Shown in pieces: positions 28,233 through 38,021 of a stretch of DNA of 64,000 nt. The notes beneath the pieces are model-generated. The model saw only the letters and a list, made by a program, of their open reading frames with translations, was not told where the DNA came from and did no database searches. Source of the stretch: Chloroflexota bacterium. Lineage in GTDB: Bacteria; Chloroflexota; Dehalococcoidia; GIF9; UBA5629. Every line of letters begins with the position of its first letter. Position 1 is the stretch's first letter. The translations under genes were made by a program, and so were the position numbers. The stretch spans positions 1 through 64,000 of the forward strand of contig VGOP01000002.1 of assembly GCA_016875875.1 (NCBI GenBank). Reading direction: 5' to 3'.

Positions 28233-28814
28233 TTAGTTGAATTTGTTCATGGCGGCGGTTATGCCTTCAGTTAAGATACACTCGATAGCCTTGGCGACTT
28301 TGGCAATAGCTGGCTTGACTATATCATCTTCCCGTGGGGTGAAGTCGCTGAGCACGTAGCCAACTATAATATCCTCGTCGGTGATGGCTGTCCCGTCCTC
28401 TGTGGTCGGGCGGCCAATGCCTACCTTAATGCGGGGGAAGTCTTCGCTCCCCAGGACCGAGATTATTGAGTTTATTCCTTTGTGGCCTCCAGTGCTGCCA
28501 CCGGCGCGGAGGCGGAGCTTGCCCAGAGGCAAATCGAGGTCGTCGCAGATTACAATCAGGTTATCTAGCTGGATTTTATATTTGCGCATCAGCCGTCCAA
28601 CCGCCTCGCCGCTGAGATTGACAAAAGTCTTGGGTTTAGCCAGAAGCACTTTAAAGCCGGCTATTTTACCGCTGCCGGTTTGGGACAGGCATTGGTGCTG
28701 CTTCACGGGGATGGAGTGGAGCTTGGCTAGGTGGTTCAGGCAGCGGAAGCCGATATTGTGGCGGTTGTGGGCATATGCTTTGCCCGGGTTGCCTAGTCCT
28801 ACAATTAGATTCAT
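28233..28814 (-). CDS. pth: Peptidyl-tRNA hydrolase
   Basis: The protein starts MNLIVGLGNPGKAYAHNRHN with the catalytic histidine in NRHNIGF. Other Pth marks are KPKTFVNLSGEAVGRLM, VICDDLDLPLGKLRLRAGGS and GGHKGINSIISVLG. It releases peptides from prematurely dropped peptidyl-tRNA. ATG 28814 is used; a TTG four codons upstream directly follows GAGGGG and is the alternative. Confidence 0.95.
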   Translation of the reverse strand: MNLIVGLGNPGKAYAHNRHNIGFRCLNHLAKLHSIPVKQHQCLSQTGSGKIAGFKVLLAKPKTFVNLSGEAVGRLMRKYKIQLDNLIVICDDLDLPLGKLRLRAGGSTGGHKGINSIISVLGSEDFPRIKVGIGRPTTEDGTAITDEDIIVGYVLSDFTPREDDIVKPAIAKVAKAIECILTEGITAAMNKFN

Positions 28815-28838
28815 ATTGTTTTTCAACCCCTCACCCTG

Positions 28839-28935
28839 CCCTCTCCCCTGTCGAAGGGGAGAGGGGAAAGAAGTATTGTGAAAGGGGCTGCGCCCCTTTC
28901 AATCCCCCTGTCGCCTGAGGTGGGGCTAAAGCCCC
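28839..28935. repeat. Cluster of three perfect hairpins between ligA and pth
   Basis: An 11-bp stem (28839-28849 with 28855-28865), an 8-bp stem GAAAGGGG/CCCCTTTC (28880-28900) and GGGGC-TAAA-GCCCC (28922-28935). They resemble the short repeats at 14.75, 31.1 and 63.98 kb. They may also slow transcription between the two genes. Confidence 0.65.
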
Positions 28936-28965
28936 GCCGCTAAATTGTTTGTTTTTAATCCCCTG

Positions 28966-31056
<2,091 letters not shown>

Positions 31057-31101
31057 CTATAACCGGCTCAATGTCATCAAGAGCGCGGTCTCTGTTTTTT
31101 G

Positions 31102-31184
31102 TGGCATTGCGAGCGAAGCGTGGCAATCTCCCGTTGTCCATTCCCCACAAAGATTGCCGTGTCGCTAGCGCTCCTCGTAATGAC
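31102..31184. repeat. Inverted repeat of the CATTGCGAGCGAAGCG type
   Basis: The left arm GGCATTGCGAGCGAAGCG with TGGCAATCT (31102-31129) is approximately complementary to the right arm AGATTGCC ... CGCTCCTCGTAATGACA (31151-31184). This widespread bacterial dispersed-repeat pattern suggests a small non-autonomous element. Confidence 0.7.
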
Positions 31185-31369
31185 AGTGGAGGTGAATTGA
31201 GTTTGCCACGGCACTTTATACCTCGCAATGACAAAAAGGCGAGTGTTTTGGTTATTGGTATTTTGGGTTTTGCATCTGTTTAGTGCTTAGGGATTAGAAT
31301 TTAAGATTTTTATAATGTGTGGGAGCAGGCATACAGTCCTGAGATCCGGATAGATATGAACTTATGTTA

Positions 31370-31398
31370 TTGCCAACTGACCCTCCCTATGCCATAAT
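31370..31398 (+). promoter_or_regulatory. Promoter of the cyclase gene
   Basis: -35 TTGCCA (31370-31375) and -10 CATAAT (31393-31398), each five of six consensus, are 17 bp apart. The -10 lies within GCCA-TAATCT-TGGC, a short dyad that could be an operator. Confidence 0.55.
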
Positions 31399-31427
31399 CT
31401 TGGCATGGGCATTGTTGGAGGCGAGAT

Positions 31428-32189
31428 ATGGTGAGGATAATAGATTTGAGCGTTCCCACGGAAGATAGTCCCAGCGAGCCGTTGCCGGTGAAGGTAACTC
31501 ATGAGCCTCATCAGCAGGCTGTCGGTTTGATGAAGATGTTCTTCGGCTGCACCGAGCAGGACTTACCACAAGGGTTGGGTTGGGCTAATGACAGCGTAAC
31601 GCTGGGGGCACATGCCGGGACTCACGTTGACGCTCCATGGCATTACTTCCCCACTTCTGAAGGAAAGAGAGCCAGGACTATCGATGAGATGCCCTTAGAG
31701 TGGTTCTATCATGATGGCGCGGTGCTGGATATGAGGCATAAGCCTCGTGGCTCCGGCATAACAGTGGACGACCTTAAAGCAGCCTTGAAGAAGATTAGCT
31801 ACAAGATTAAGCCCTGGGACATTGTGATGATACAGACCGGTGCTGACAAATTATGGGGGAAAGCGGAGTATTTTGAGGCTGGCTGCGGTATGACCACGGA
31901 GTCCACCCTTTGGTTAATAGAGCAGGGCGTTAGGGTTATGGGAATCGATGCCTGGGGGTGGGATAGACCGTTCTGGGCAATAAAAGAGGAGTTTGCCAAA
32001 ACTGGTGACAAAAGCGTGCTGTGGGGTGCCCACTTCGTTGGCAAAGACAACGAATATTGCCATATAGAGAAGCTGGCAAATTTAGACAAGCTGTCCAAGC
32101 CGTTCGGCTTCAAAGTGGCTTGTTTCCCGGTGAAGCTCACCGGCGGCAGCGCCGGCTGGGCTCGTGTTGTCGCCATACTTGAGGGCTGA
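31428..32189 (+). CDS. Cyclase / kynurenine formamidase-like metal hydrolase
   Basis: The signature GAHAGTHVDAPWHYFP (HxGTHxDxPxH) near residue 62 supplies the metal ligands of the cyclase family (PF04199). The rest has DIVMIQTGADKLWG and RVMGIDAWGWDRPFW, as in this group. Members hydrolyse N-formylkynurenine, isatin or related amides; the substrate is not decided. ATG follows GGAGGCGAGAT. It is 253 residues. Confidence 0.87.
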   Translation: MVRIIDLSVPTEDSPSEPLPVKVTHEPHQQAVGLMKMFFGCTEQDLPQGLGWANDSVTLGAHAGTHVDAPWHYFPTSEGKRARTIDEMPLEWFYHDGAVLDMRHKPRGSGITVDDLKAALKKISYKIKPWDIVMIQTGADKLWGKAEYFEAGCGMTTESTLWLIEQGVRVMGIDAWGWDRPFWAIKEEFAKTGDKSVLWGAHFVGKDNEYCHIEKLANLDKLSKPFGFKVACFPVKLTGGSAGWARVVAILEG

Positions 32190-32358
32190 TACCACCTCGG
32201 GATTTTTTTCGCTTTTGCCTGACCGGAGAATTGTAGCGTTGTAAGCACAGTGCCTCACATAATTATAATTATGCCTTGAGACAAAGGCTTCAAACGGCTA
32301 AAATTGAGGTTGTTTTTGAGAAGAATGCGGTTATGTATGAGCATGGGGTGTTGCTAAC

Positions 32359-32640
32359 ATGGTAGAAACGTTCCTCTGCCCTAAGTGTGGAGAGGAGAAT
32401 CTTATGAGCTATCGGTTTTGTGCGGCTTGTGGGACGCAGCTGGCTCCAGGGGTGCAGCAGCCGGAAAAGGCCTGCGCAAAATGCGGTTCACAAAATCTCC
32501 TAAGTTATAAATACTGCGGCACTTGCGGTGTGAAGTTAGGCAATTGTTGCCCTAATTGCGGAGCCGATGTTCCCGCCGACTCGAGATACTGTCCGAATTG
32601 TGCTTATCTTTGTGGCGAAGGGCGATATAATGCGGAGTAG
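32359..32640 (+). CDS. Double/triple zinc-ribbon protein
   Basis: The 93-residue protein is almost entirely CxxC pairs: CPKCGEEN / CAACGTQL, CAKCGSQN / CGTCGVKL and CPNCGADV / CPNCAYLC, giving three zinc ribbons. These occur as membrane- or protein-docking modules; no partner is obvious. The next gene, an NfeD-like membrane protein, starts 13 bases after its stop. Confidence 0.78.
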   Translation: MVETFLCPKCGEENLMSYRFCAACGTQLAPGVQQPEKACAKCGSQNLLSYKYCGTCGVKLGNCCPNCGADVPADSRYCPNCAYLCGEGRYNAE

Positions 32641-32653
32641 GGGTGAGCCTGAA

Positions 32654-33076
32654 ATGAAGCCTAAACCGCCGCTCTGGTATAAAGTGCAAGCGGTTTTAGG
32701 CTGGATGCTTGAGGAAGCTATGCTGGTGGCTGTCGTCCTCTGGGTGCTGCCACATTTGTTCAACATAAATATTCCGCTGCGGGGTCTGGCTATTTTGATG
32801 GCAGCTTTAGCCGTACATTCCTACATCATGTACCGGATAGGCAGGCCGACCTTTCTCATGAGGCCGAAGGTGTCTGCTGAGACTATAATCGGCAATGAGG
32901 GCAAAGTGACTAAACGGCTGGCTCCCGATGGCTATGTCAAAGTCCAGGGTGTGCTGTGGAAGGCTACGTGTGCTGAGTCAGAGCTGGAAGTCGGCGACGA
33001 GATTGTGGTTGTGAACATTGAGGGGCTGAGGCTTATCGTTAGCCCTAAAAGAAGAACACTGTACAATAAAAGGTAG
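32654..33076 (+). CDS. NfeD-like membrane protein
   Basis: 140 residues: two membrane segments (EEAMLVAVVLWVLPHLF and LAILMAALAVHSYIMYRI), then an OB-fold resembling the NfeD C-terminal domain (GNEGKVTKRLAPDGYVKVQG, VGDEIVVVNIEGLRLIV). NfeD proteins assist stomatin-type membrane proteins; no stomatin is next to it. ATG 32654 is chosen because AGGGGTGAG lies eight bases upstream and it follows the zinc-ribbon stop; a longer frame overlaps that gene. Confidence 0.8.
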   Translation: MKPKPPLWYKVQAVLGWMLEEAMLVAVVLWVLPHLFNINIPLRGLAILMAALAVHSYIMYRIGRPTFLMRPKVSAETIIGNEGKVTKRLAPDGYVKVQGVLWKATCAESELEVGDEIVVVNIEGLRLIVSPKRRTLYNKR

Positions 33077-33163
33077 TGGGTCTATTTGGACATAATGTTA
33101 CGGCTGGACTGATTTTCGGGGGCCTGTCATAATTAGGCTAAATTCTTGAGAGAGGAGGCTTAT

Positions 33164-33646
33164 ATGACTGAGCGAGAAGTTATAAACTATTGGAAGGGTC
33201 GCTGTTTCGGCTGCTCAACAACGAATGAGCGTGGCTTGAAACTTCGCTTCTGGTTCTCCGAGCAAGGTTGCTTTACCAAGTGTGTGATCCCTGACTACCT
33301 ATGTGGAATTGGTGGATTGGCTCATGGTGGAATTATTTACCTTCTAATGGACGAGGTGTGTGAGTGGACAATCATCTCTCGCCTGGGGCGGTTTGGAGTC
33401 ACTCTAGAGATGACAATTCGCTACCTGAACCCGACAGAGGTTAATACCGAAATCGTTGTGGAAGGGCAGATTGTCAGCCATGACGACAGGAATGGTGTCT
33501 TACGCGCTACTGTCCATTCTTTAGATGGCAAGCTCCTGGCGGAGAGTCAAAGCAAGTGGATGTTTCCGAGCCTTTCCAGCCTCGCGAAAATCGGAAAAGT
33601 GGATGAGTCGATATTGCGTGAATTTCTGGCTAACTACCCTCAGTGA
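33164..33646 (+). CDS. Hotdog-fold thioesterase, PaaI-like
   Basis: The 160-residue protein has GRCFGCSTTNERGLKLRFWF at the N-terminus (the CFGCG-type motif of this group) and the hotdog helix GGLAHGGIIYLLMDEV with the active-site aspartate, then LGRFGVTLEMTIRYLNPTEV. It probably hydrolyses an acyl-CoA. ATG 33164 follows GGAGG; the TTG at 33146 precedes it. Confidence 0.85.
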   Translation: MTEREVINYWKGRCFGCSTTNERGLKLRFWFSEQGCFTKCVIPDYLCGIGGLAHGGIIYLLMDEVCEWTIISRLGRFGVTLEMTIRYLNPTEVNTEIVVEGQIVSHDDRNGVLRATVHSLDGKLLAESQSKWMFPSLSSLAKIGKVDESILREFLANYPQ

Positions 33647-33784
33647 TACTCCAGTCTATTACCGATTTCCGATCTTTTGGAATAATGCTCTCTTCAAGGA
33701 AAAAACAGGTACTAAATGCTCCTGCTAGAAAAATTTCAAAAGTCCTCTATTTCAAATTGACCCACTACCCAATAAAAAGCCCTA

Positions 33785-33834
33785 TTGACAAAATTAAAGA
33801 TTCCTGTATAATACAAATAACGATAACTATTATT
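33785..33834 (+). promoter_or_regulatory. Promoter and PerR/Fur-box-like dyad of the perR-type gene
   Basis: -35 TTGACA (33785-33790) and a perfect -10 TATAAT (33807-33812) are 16 bp apart. Directly after, AATAACGATAACTATTATT (33816-33834) is an imperfect palindrome with AATAA/TTATT arms, AT-rich like Fur/PerR operators. It lies at the transcription start, so autorepression by the Fur-family product is a reasonable inference. Confidence 0.6.
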
Positions 33835-33844
33835 AATAAAGGCA

Positions 33845-34222
33845 ATGAGGAGAACTAAACAGAAAGAGGCTATTATCGAGGTGTTGAGGGGTACGAACTC
33901 TCATCCCACGGCTGATTGGTTATATAACGAGGTGAAGAAGGAGATACCTAACATCAGCTTGGGGACAGTATATCGTAATCTCAGATTGCTATGCCAGAGC
34001 GGGGAGATATCAGAGCTGGACATTTGCGGTACTGTGAGCCGGTTCGATGCCAGACAAGATAACCATTATCATTTCAGATGTGAGAAGTGCGGCCAGGTGT
34101 TTGATGTCGATGAGCCGGTGAACAAAGAGATTAATGGCAGTATAGCCCGGAAAACAGGCTTCATGGTTGTATACCATAAGCTTGAGTTTCGTGGAGTATG
34201 CCGGGAGTGCCAGGATAGTTGA
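33845..34222 (+). CDS. Fur-family peroxide/metal regulator, PerR-like
   Basis: 125 residues: a winged helix (HPTADWLYNEVKKE, SLGTVYRNLRLLCQSGEI) and a dimerisation domain with RFDARQDNHYHFRCEKCG, carrying the aspartate and histidines of the regulatory metal site. Two CxxC pairs (CEKC, CREC) form the structural zinc site. This pattern is closest to PerR. It heads the oxygen-defence district and has a dyad at its own promoter. Its regulon probably includes the genes that follow. Confidence 0.88.
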   Translation: MRRTKQKEAIIEVLRGTNSHPTADWLYNEVKKEIPNISLGTVYRNLRLLCQSGEISELDICGTVSRFDARQDNHYHFRCEKCGQVFDVDEPVNKEINGSIARKTGFMVVYHKLEFRGVCRECQDS

Positions 34223-34240
34223 TTGTCTGGGAGGTGGTTC

Positions 34241-34414
34241 ATGGCAAAAGCGGTAATAGCACTCGATGAGCAGCAGGTAACCAGGTTGGAGCAGGTCATT
34301 ATTGACCATGATGAGGAGGGGGCGTGGGAGCTGTTGGCTGAGATAAGGGCGAAGGTCAAGGCAACACAAGACACTCGCTGCGGTGTAGAGAAGTTGAGGA
34401 AAGGGGTGCAGTGA
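34241..34414 (+). CDS. Small hypothetical protein
   Basis: 57 residues, acidic-basic and helical (LDEQQVTRLEQVIIDHDEEG, AWELLAEIRAKVKA), with one cysteine. No family recognised. ATG 34241 has GGGAGG upstream and lies 18 bases after the Fur-family stop, so the two are co-transcribed. Small ORFs of this kind often follow Fur-family regulators in anaerobes, but I assign no function. Confidence 0.65.
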   Translation: MAKAVIALDEQQVTRLEQVIIDHDEEGAWELLAEIRAKVKATQDTRCGVEKLRKGVQ

Positions 34415-34441
34415 GGATTTTGCGGCTAAATTCCCCTCATC

Positions 34442-34470
34442 TTGACAATGGGTTTGTATGTGCTTATATT
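34442..34470 (+). promoter_or_regulatory. Promoter of the Sec-glutaredoxin/trxB operon
   Basis: A perfect -35 TTGACA and -10 TATATT (five of six) are separated by 17 bp. The transcript would start near 34477, giving a leader of about 113 bases. Confidence 0.65.
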
Positions 34471-34480
34471 TGTGGTAGAA

Positions 34481-34501
34481 CCAGTTGTCGACAGTGACTG
34501 G
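34481..34501 (+). promoter_or_regulatory. Dyad at the transcript start of the Sec-glutaredoxin operon
   Basis: CCAGT / TGTCGACA / GTG / ACTGG: a perfect 8-bp palindrome TGTCGACA inside CCAGT...ACTGG arms. It lies about four bases after the predicted start site, a typical repressor position. The following GACTGGCAGCT recurs at 35805-35815. Confidence 0.45.
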
Positions 34502-34589
34502 CAGCTTTTTATCTAGTGAGTGACGGGAGGCAGAAACTCCGCTTTCAATGAGACAAACGCCCCCCCTAGTAAACCAAAAGGAGCATGAA

Positions 34590-34826
34590 ATGGCAAAAGA
34601 GGTTAAAGTCTATTCTACCACTACCTGATCCTGGTGCATCAAAGTCAAGCAGTTGCTGGACGAAAACAAAGTTATTTATAAGAATCTTGATGTTGCCAGA
34701 GATAAGGTTGCTCGTGAGGAGATGCTCAACAAGACAGGGCAATTTGCTGTGCCCGTCATTGACATCGATGGTGAGATTTCCGTTGGCTATGACGAAAAAT
34801 GGCTGAAGCAGAAGCTGAACCTTTAG
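34590..34826 (+). CDS. Glutaredoxin-like selenoprotein (UGA at codon 13)
   Basis: An ATG with AAGGAG seven bases upstream opens a frame whose codon 13 is TGA (34626-34628). Reading through gives VYSTTT-U-SWCIKVKQLL and then a normal glutaredoxin/NrdH-type fold (FAVPVIDIDGEISVGYDEKW) to TAG at 34824, 78 residues. The TGA replaces the first cysteine of a CxxC active site (UxxC). A hairpin GTCAAGC-AGTT-GCTGGAC (34644-34661, one mismatch) has its loop 23 bases after the TGA, where bacterial SECIS elements lie. It sits 16 bases before trxB, its likely reductant. A cysteine-to-stop pseudogene is the alternative, but conserved downstream coding argues against it. Confidence 0.82.
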
Positions 34827-34842
34827 ATGAAGGGTACGGGCA

Positions 34843-35754
34843 ATGTACGACTTGATGATTATCGGTGGTGGTCCTGCCGGCATGACAGCAGCCGTCTATG
34901 CGGCACGAAAGAGGCTGAATGCCCTGTTGCTTAGCAAGGACCTGGGGGGCCAGGTCAACTGGACATTGGGTATAGAAAACTATATGGGCTACCAGATCAT
35001 CGAAGGTCCGGAGCTGATAAAGAAGTTTGAGGAGCAGGTAAAGCAGTTTCCCATAGATATAAAAACCGGGGAAGGTGTCAGCAGTTTATCCCGAACAAGC
35101 GGCGGCTTTGAGGCTAAGACCGATAGCGGTGAGACCTATCAGGCTAAGGCAGCTATAATTGTAACCGGCAAACGTCCCCGCCCCTTAAACGTCCCGGGCG
35201 AAGAAAAACTCAGGGGCAGAGGGGTTACTTACTGTGCTACCTGTGATGGTCCCCTGTTTGCTGATATGAAGGTGGCTGTCATCGGCGGTGGCAATTCAGC
35301 CCTGGAGGCCGTTGATGACATGGTCAAAATCGCTGAGCATGTCTATCTGGTATCATTGACTCAACTCACCGGTGACCAGATATTAATTGACAGAGTAAAG
35401 AGCGCCGTGAACCTGACGATGTTTTTGGAGCATGAAGTTGTGGAGATAACCGGAGAAAAACTTGTGGACGGGATAAGAGTAAGGGATTTGAAAACGAAAC
35501 AGGAAAGGGAGCTTCAGGTTAGTGGTGTCTTTATTGAAATCGGTCTTATCCCCAATTCGGATTTGGTGAAGAATGTAGTTACGCTTAACCGCCATGGGGA
35601 AATCGAAGTTAATTGTAATAATGAGACCAATGTACCGGGGCTTTTCGCTGCTGGCGATGTCACCAGCGTCCCGGAAAAGCAAATAGTGGTGGCTGCTGGT
35701 GAGGGGGCTAAAGCAGCCCTTCAAGCCCATCGTTATCTGCAGAGGCTGGGCTGA
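34843..35754 (+). CDS. trxB: Thioredoxin reductase
   Basis: 303 residues, full length: FAD motif MIIGGGPAGMTAAVYAARK, redox-active pair in YCATCDGPLF, NADPH fold AVIGGGNSALEAVDDM, and C-terminal GLFAAGDVTSVPEKQIVVA. It would reduce the adjacent selenocysteine-type glutaredoxin-like protein, making a two-gene reducing system next to a PerR-like regulator. Confidence 0.95.
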   Translation: MYDLMIIGGGPAGMTAAVYAARKRLNALLLSKDLGGQVNWTLGIENYMGYQIIEGPELIKKFEEQVKQFPIDIKTGEGVSSLSRTSGGFEAKTDSGETYQAKAAIIVTGKRPRPLNVPGEEKLRGRGVTYCATCDGPLFADMKVAVIGGGNSALEAVDDMVKIAEHVYLVSLTQLTGDQILIDRVKSAVNLTMFLEHEVVEITGEKLVDGIRVRDLKTKQERELQVSGVFIEIGLIPNSDLVKNVVTLNRHGEIEVNCNNETNVPGLFAAGDVTSVPEKQIVVAAGEGAKAALQAHRYLQRLG

Positions 35755-35804
35755 TTATATAAAGTCTTTTTGTAAGGGGTGGTATTGGTTGCGCCTAACG
35801 ATGG

Positions 35805-35821
35805 AGACTGGCAGCTATAAT
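35805..35821 (+). promoter_or_regulatory. Probable -10 region upstream of rubrerythrin-thioesterase
   Basis: A TATAAT box at 35816-35821 directly follows GACTGGCAGC. The same GACTGGCAGCT occurs at 34496-34506, upstream of the selenoprotein operon. I see no consensus -35. Confidence 0.35.
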
Positions 35822-35934
35822 TTGTGAGACAAAAGTCGCAGACAGGGGCTTTGCTTTGGTCTAGATTAAGATGATTAAGCATATATAAGATTTTGCAACT
35901 AATCTTCGTATCTTTGCAGAGCGGAGGCAGGATT

Positions 35935-36801
35935 ATGCAGTTACAAGGAAGTAAAACACAGGAAAACTTACGTAAGGCTCTTGTAAGAGAACTACATGCT
36001 CGTGCTAATTATACATATTTTGCTGAGGCTGCCAGAGAAGCCGGCCTTGAGCAGATAGCCGAAATGTTTTTGACGACAGCTCAGAATGAAGCGGAACATG
36101 CCGAGCATGAGTTTAAATTCCTTGGCCGCCTCGGTGATACTGCGGCAAATTTGAAAGTGGCTACTGGTCTTGAGCATGAGGAAGCGACCAAGTTGTATCC
36201 CGAAGCGGCGAAGGTGGCAGAGGAGGAAGGTTTCAGTGAAATCGCTGATTTCTTCCGCAGGATGTGTAAGGTTGAGGCGAATCATGAAAAGAATTTTAAT
36301 GAGCTGCTGGAAGCGTTGAACAAGAGCAAGGAATTTAAAGGCAGGACAGTGGGGCATTCAGCGGTTGAGATGGCGCAACTGATGTTGCCACACCAGACTA
36401 ATCCTGCCGGTTTTGTTCATGGTGGCGAGTTGATGAAGCTGATGGACAACGCTGCCGGTGTAGTGGCTGCCCGCCATAGTCGGGCTAACCCGGTCACTGC
36501 AATGGTCGAAGACATCAATTTCCATAATCCGGTGCGCGTTGGAGACTTGGTGCTGGTGCATGGAAAAATCACTTTTACTAGCCGCTCATCAATGGAGGTG
36601 CGGATAGAGGTTGAGGCAGAGAATCTTCTCAGTGGCAAGCGGCTTCCAGCGCTGACTGCCTATTACGTTATGGTGGCTGTGAGCCTTGAGGGGAAACCTG
36701 TGGAGGTGCCGACTCTTATCGTCATTACCGAGGAAGAAGAGAGGTTGTTTAATGAAGGCTTAACTAAATATCAGGCGCGCAAGGCGAAATCTGGCAAGTG
36801 A
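35935..36801 (+). CDS. Rubrerythrin (erythrin domain) - hotdog thioesterase fusion
   Basis: Residues 1-128 form a rubrerythrin-like four-helix ferritin fold, with diiron ligands in [29 protein letters not shown] and [13 protein letters not shown]. There is no rubredoxin domain. Residues ~138-265 form an acyl-CoA thioesterase of the YciA/BFIT hotdog type, with [31 protein letters not shown] and [13 protein letters not shown]. Fusion of the two is unusual. The frame is continuous, with no internal SD at the junction. ATG 35935 follows GGAGG. It may couple peroxide sensing or reduction to lipid-acyl turnover, which is an inference. Confidence 0.85.
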   Translation: MQLQGSKTQENLRKALVRELHARANYTYFAEAAREAGLEQIAEMFLTTAQNEAEHAEHEFKFLGRLGDTAANLKVATGLEHEEATKLYPEAAKVAEEEGFSEIADFFRRMCKVEANHEKNFNELLEALNKSKEFKGRTVGHSAVEMAQLMLPHQTNPAGFVHGGELMKLMDNAAGVVAARHSRANPVTAMVEDINFHNPVRVGDLVLVHGKITFTSRSSMEVRIEVEAENLLSGKRLPALTAYYVMVAVSLEGKPVEVPTLIVITEEEERLFNEGLTKYQARKAKSGK

Positions 36802-36815
36802 AAGGAGATGTGAGG

Positions 36816-38015
36816 ATGGGAAATGCAAAGCCTGAAAGAAGAGTTTATCTAGATTATGTCGCTACTACACCGGTATTGCCTGATGTGTTGGAGGCGATGT
36901 TGCCTTATTTTCGAGATGTCTATGGGAATCCACAATCGCTTCACTACTGGGGTGATGCAGCCAGGGAAGCGATGGAAAAAGCTCGAGAGCAGGTTGCTGT
37001 CCTTATCGGCAGCAGTCCTGAAGAGATAATCTTCACCTCTAGCGGCAGCGAAGCGAATAATGTGGCAATCAAAGGGCTGGCTCAAGGTCAGAGCGGAAAG
37101 GGAAAGCATATAATTGTTTCTGCGGTTGAGCATTTTTCGGTGCTGCACGCCGCCAGAACTTTAGAGAAGGCTGGTTTTGAGCTTACTGTGGTGCCGGTAG
37201 ATAAATACGGGTTTGTTGATCCCGATGAGATAGCCAAGAATATCAGGAAGGACACGATATTGGTATCCGTTATGCATGCCAATGGAGAGGTGGGCACAAT
37301 CCAGCCCATCGCTGAGATAGGTAAGATAGCCAAAGAGGCTGAAGTGCTCTTCCACACCGATGCCGTCGCCAGCGCAGGCAATATACCGGTGGATGTAGAT
37401 AAACTGGGCGTGGATGCCTTAAGTCTGGCAGGGAACGAATTTTATGGCCCCAAGGGCTCAGCTGCCTTGTGGGTACGCAAGAAGGTTCGTCTTATGCCAT
37501 TAATGGATGGAGGGGTGCAGGAAGGTGGACGTAGGCCAGGCACGGAAAATGTGCCAGCTATTGTCGGTATGGGCGAAGCTGCTGAGTTAGCTGTTAAAGA
37601 CATGCCATCGCGGACGGGGAAGTTTTCTCAGCTCAGAGACAGGTTAATCAACGGTCTACTGAGTGCAATTGACCATACCATTCTTACCGGGCACCCGACC
37701 CAGCGCCTTCCCCACCACGCCAGCTTTTGCATTGAGTTTATTGAAGGTGAAGCCATGCTGCTAATGCTAAACAGCCAGGGAATCGCTGTCTCCAGTGGCT
37801 CAGCCTGCACCTCTCGGGCTTTGAAGGCTTCCCATGTCCTTATTGCCATGGGCATTCCACATGAAATTGCTCAGGGCTCTTTGCTTTTTAGTCTGGGGGT
37901 GGACAATAATGAGGCGGACATAGATTATGTGCTTGAGAAATTGCCACCTATCGTGGATAGGTTGAGGCAAATGTCGCCGTTGTATGCCAAATTCGTGAAA
38001 GAAAAGAGGGGGTGA
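36816..38015 (+). CDS. Cysteine desulfurase-like protein lacking the PLP lysine
   Basis: Class-V aminotransferase fold of the NifS/IscS type, 399 residues, starting at ATG 36816 behind GGAG. The start [27 protein letters not shown] and VEHFSVL (His-106) are present. The catalytic loop cysteine is present in [17 protein letters not shown] (Cys-331). But the PLP-lysine position, SGHKxYGPKG in IscS, here reads [11 protein letters not shown]: His to Asn-207, Lys to Glu-208. The PLP-contacting Gln of DATQ is also changed (TDAVASAGN). A comparable Lys loss is known in Archaeoglobus IscS. The next gene is IscU, so it may act as a sulfur-relay or scaffold partner. Confidence 0.88.
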   Translation: MGNAKPERRVYLDYVATTPVLPDVLEAMLPYFRDVYGNPQSLHYWGDAAREAMEKAREQVAVLIGSSPEEIIFTSSGSEANNVAIKGLAQGQSGKGKHIIVSAVEHFSVLHAARTLEKAGFELTVVPVDKYGFVDPDEIAKNIRKDTILVSVMHANGEVGTIQPIAEIGKIAKEAEVLFHTDAVASAGNIPVDVDKLGVDALSLAGNEFYGPKGSAALWVRKKVRLMPLMDGGVQEGGRRPGTENVPAIVGMGEAAELAVKDMPSRTGKFSQLRDRLINGLLSAIDHTILTGHPTQRLPHHASFCIEFIEGEAMLLMLNSQGIAVSSGSACTSRALKASHVLIAMGIPHEIAQGSLLFSLGVDNNEADIDYVLEKLPPIVDRLRQMSPLYAKFVKEKRG

Positions 38016-38021
38016 AGTTTT

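Noticed and set aside
32190-32230. Terminator after the cyclase gene (T7 run at 32203)
   Set aside because: There is a T-run but no convincing stem directly before it.
34626-34628. Genetic code change (TGA read as Trp or Gly)
   Set aside because: Many clear genes end in TGA (recN, IscU neighbours, queF region genes) and use TGG for Trp, so general reassignment does not fit.
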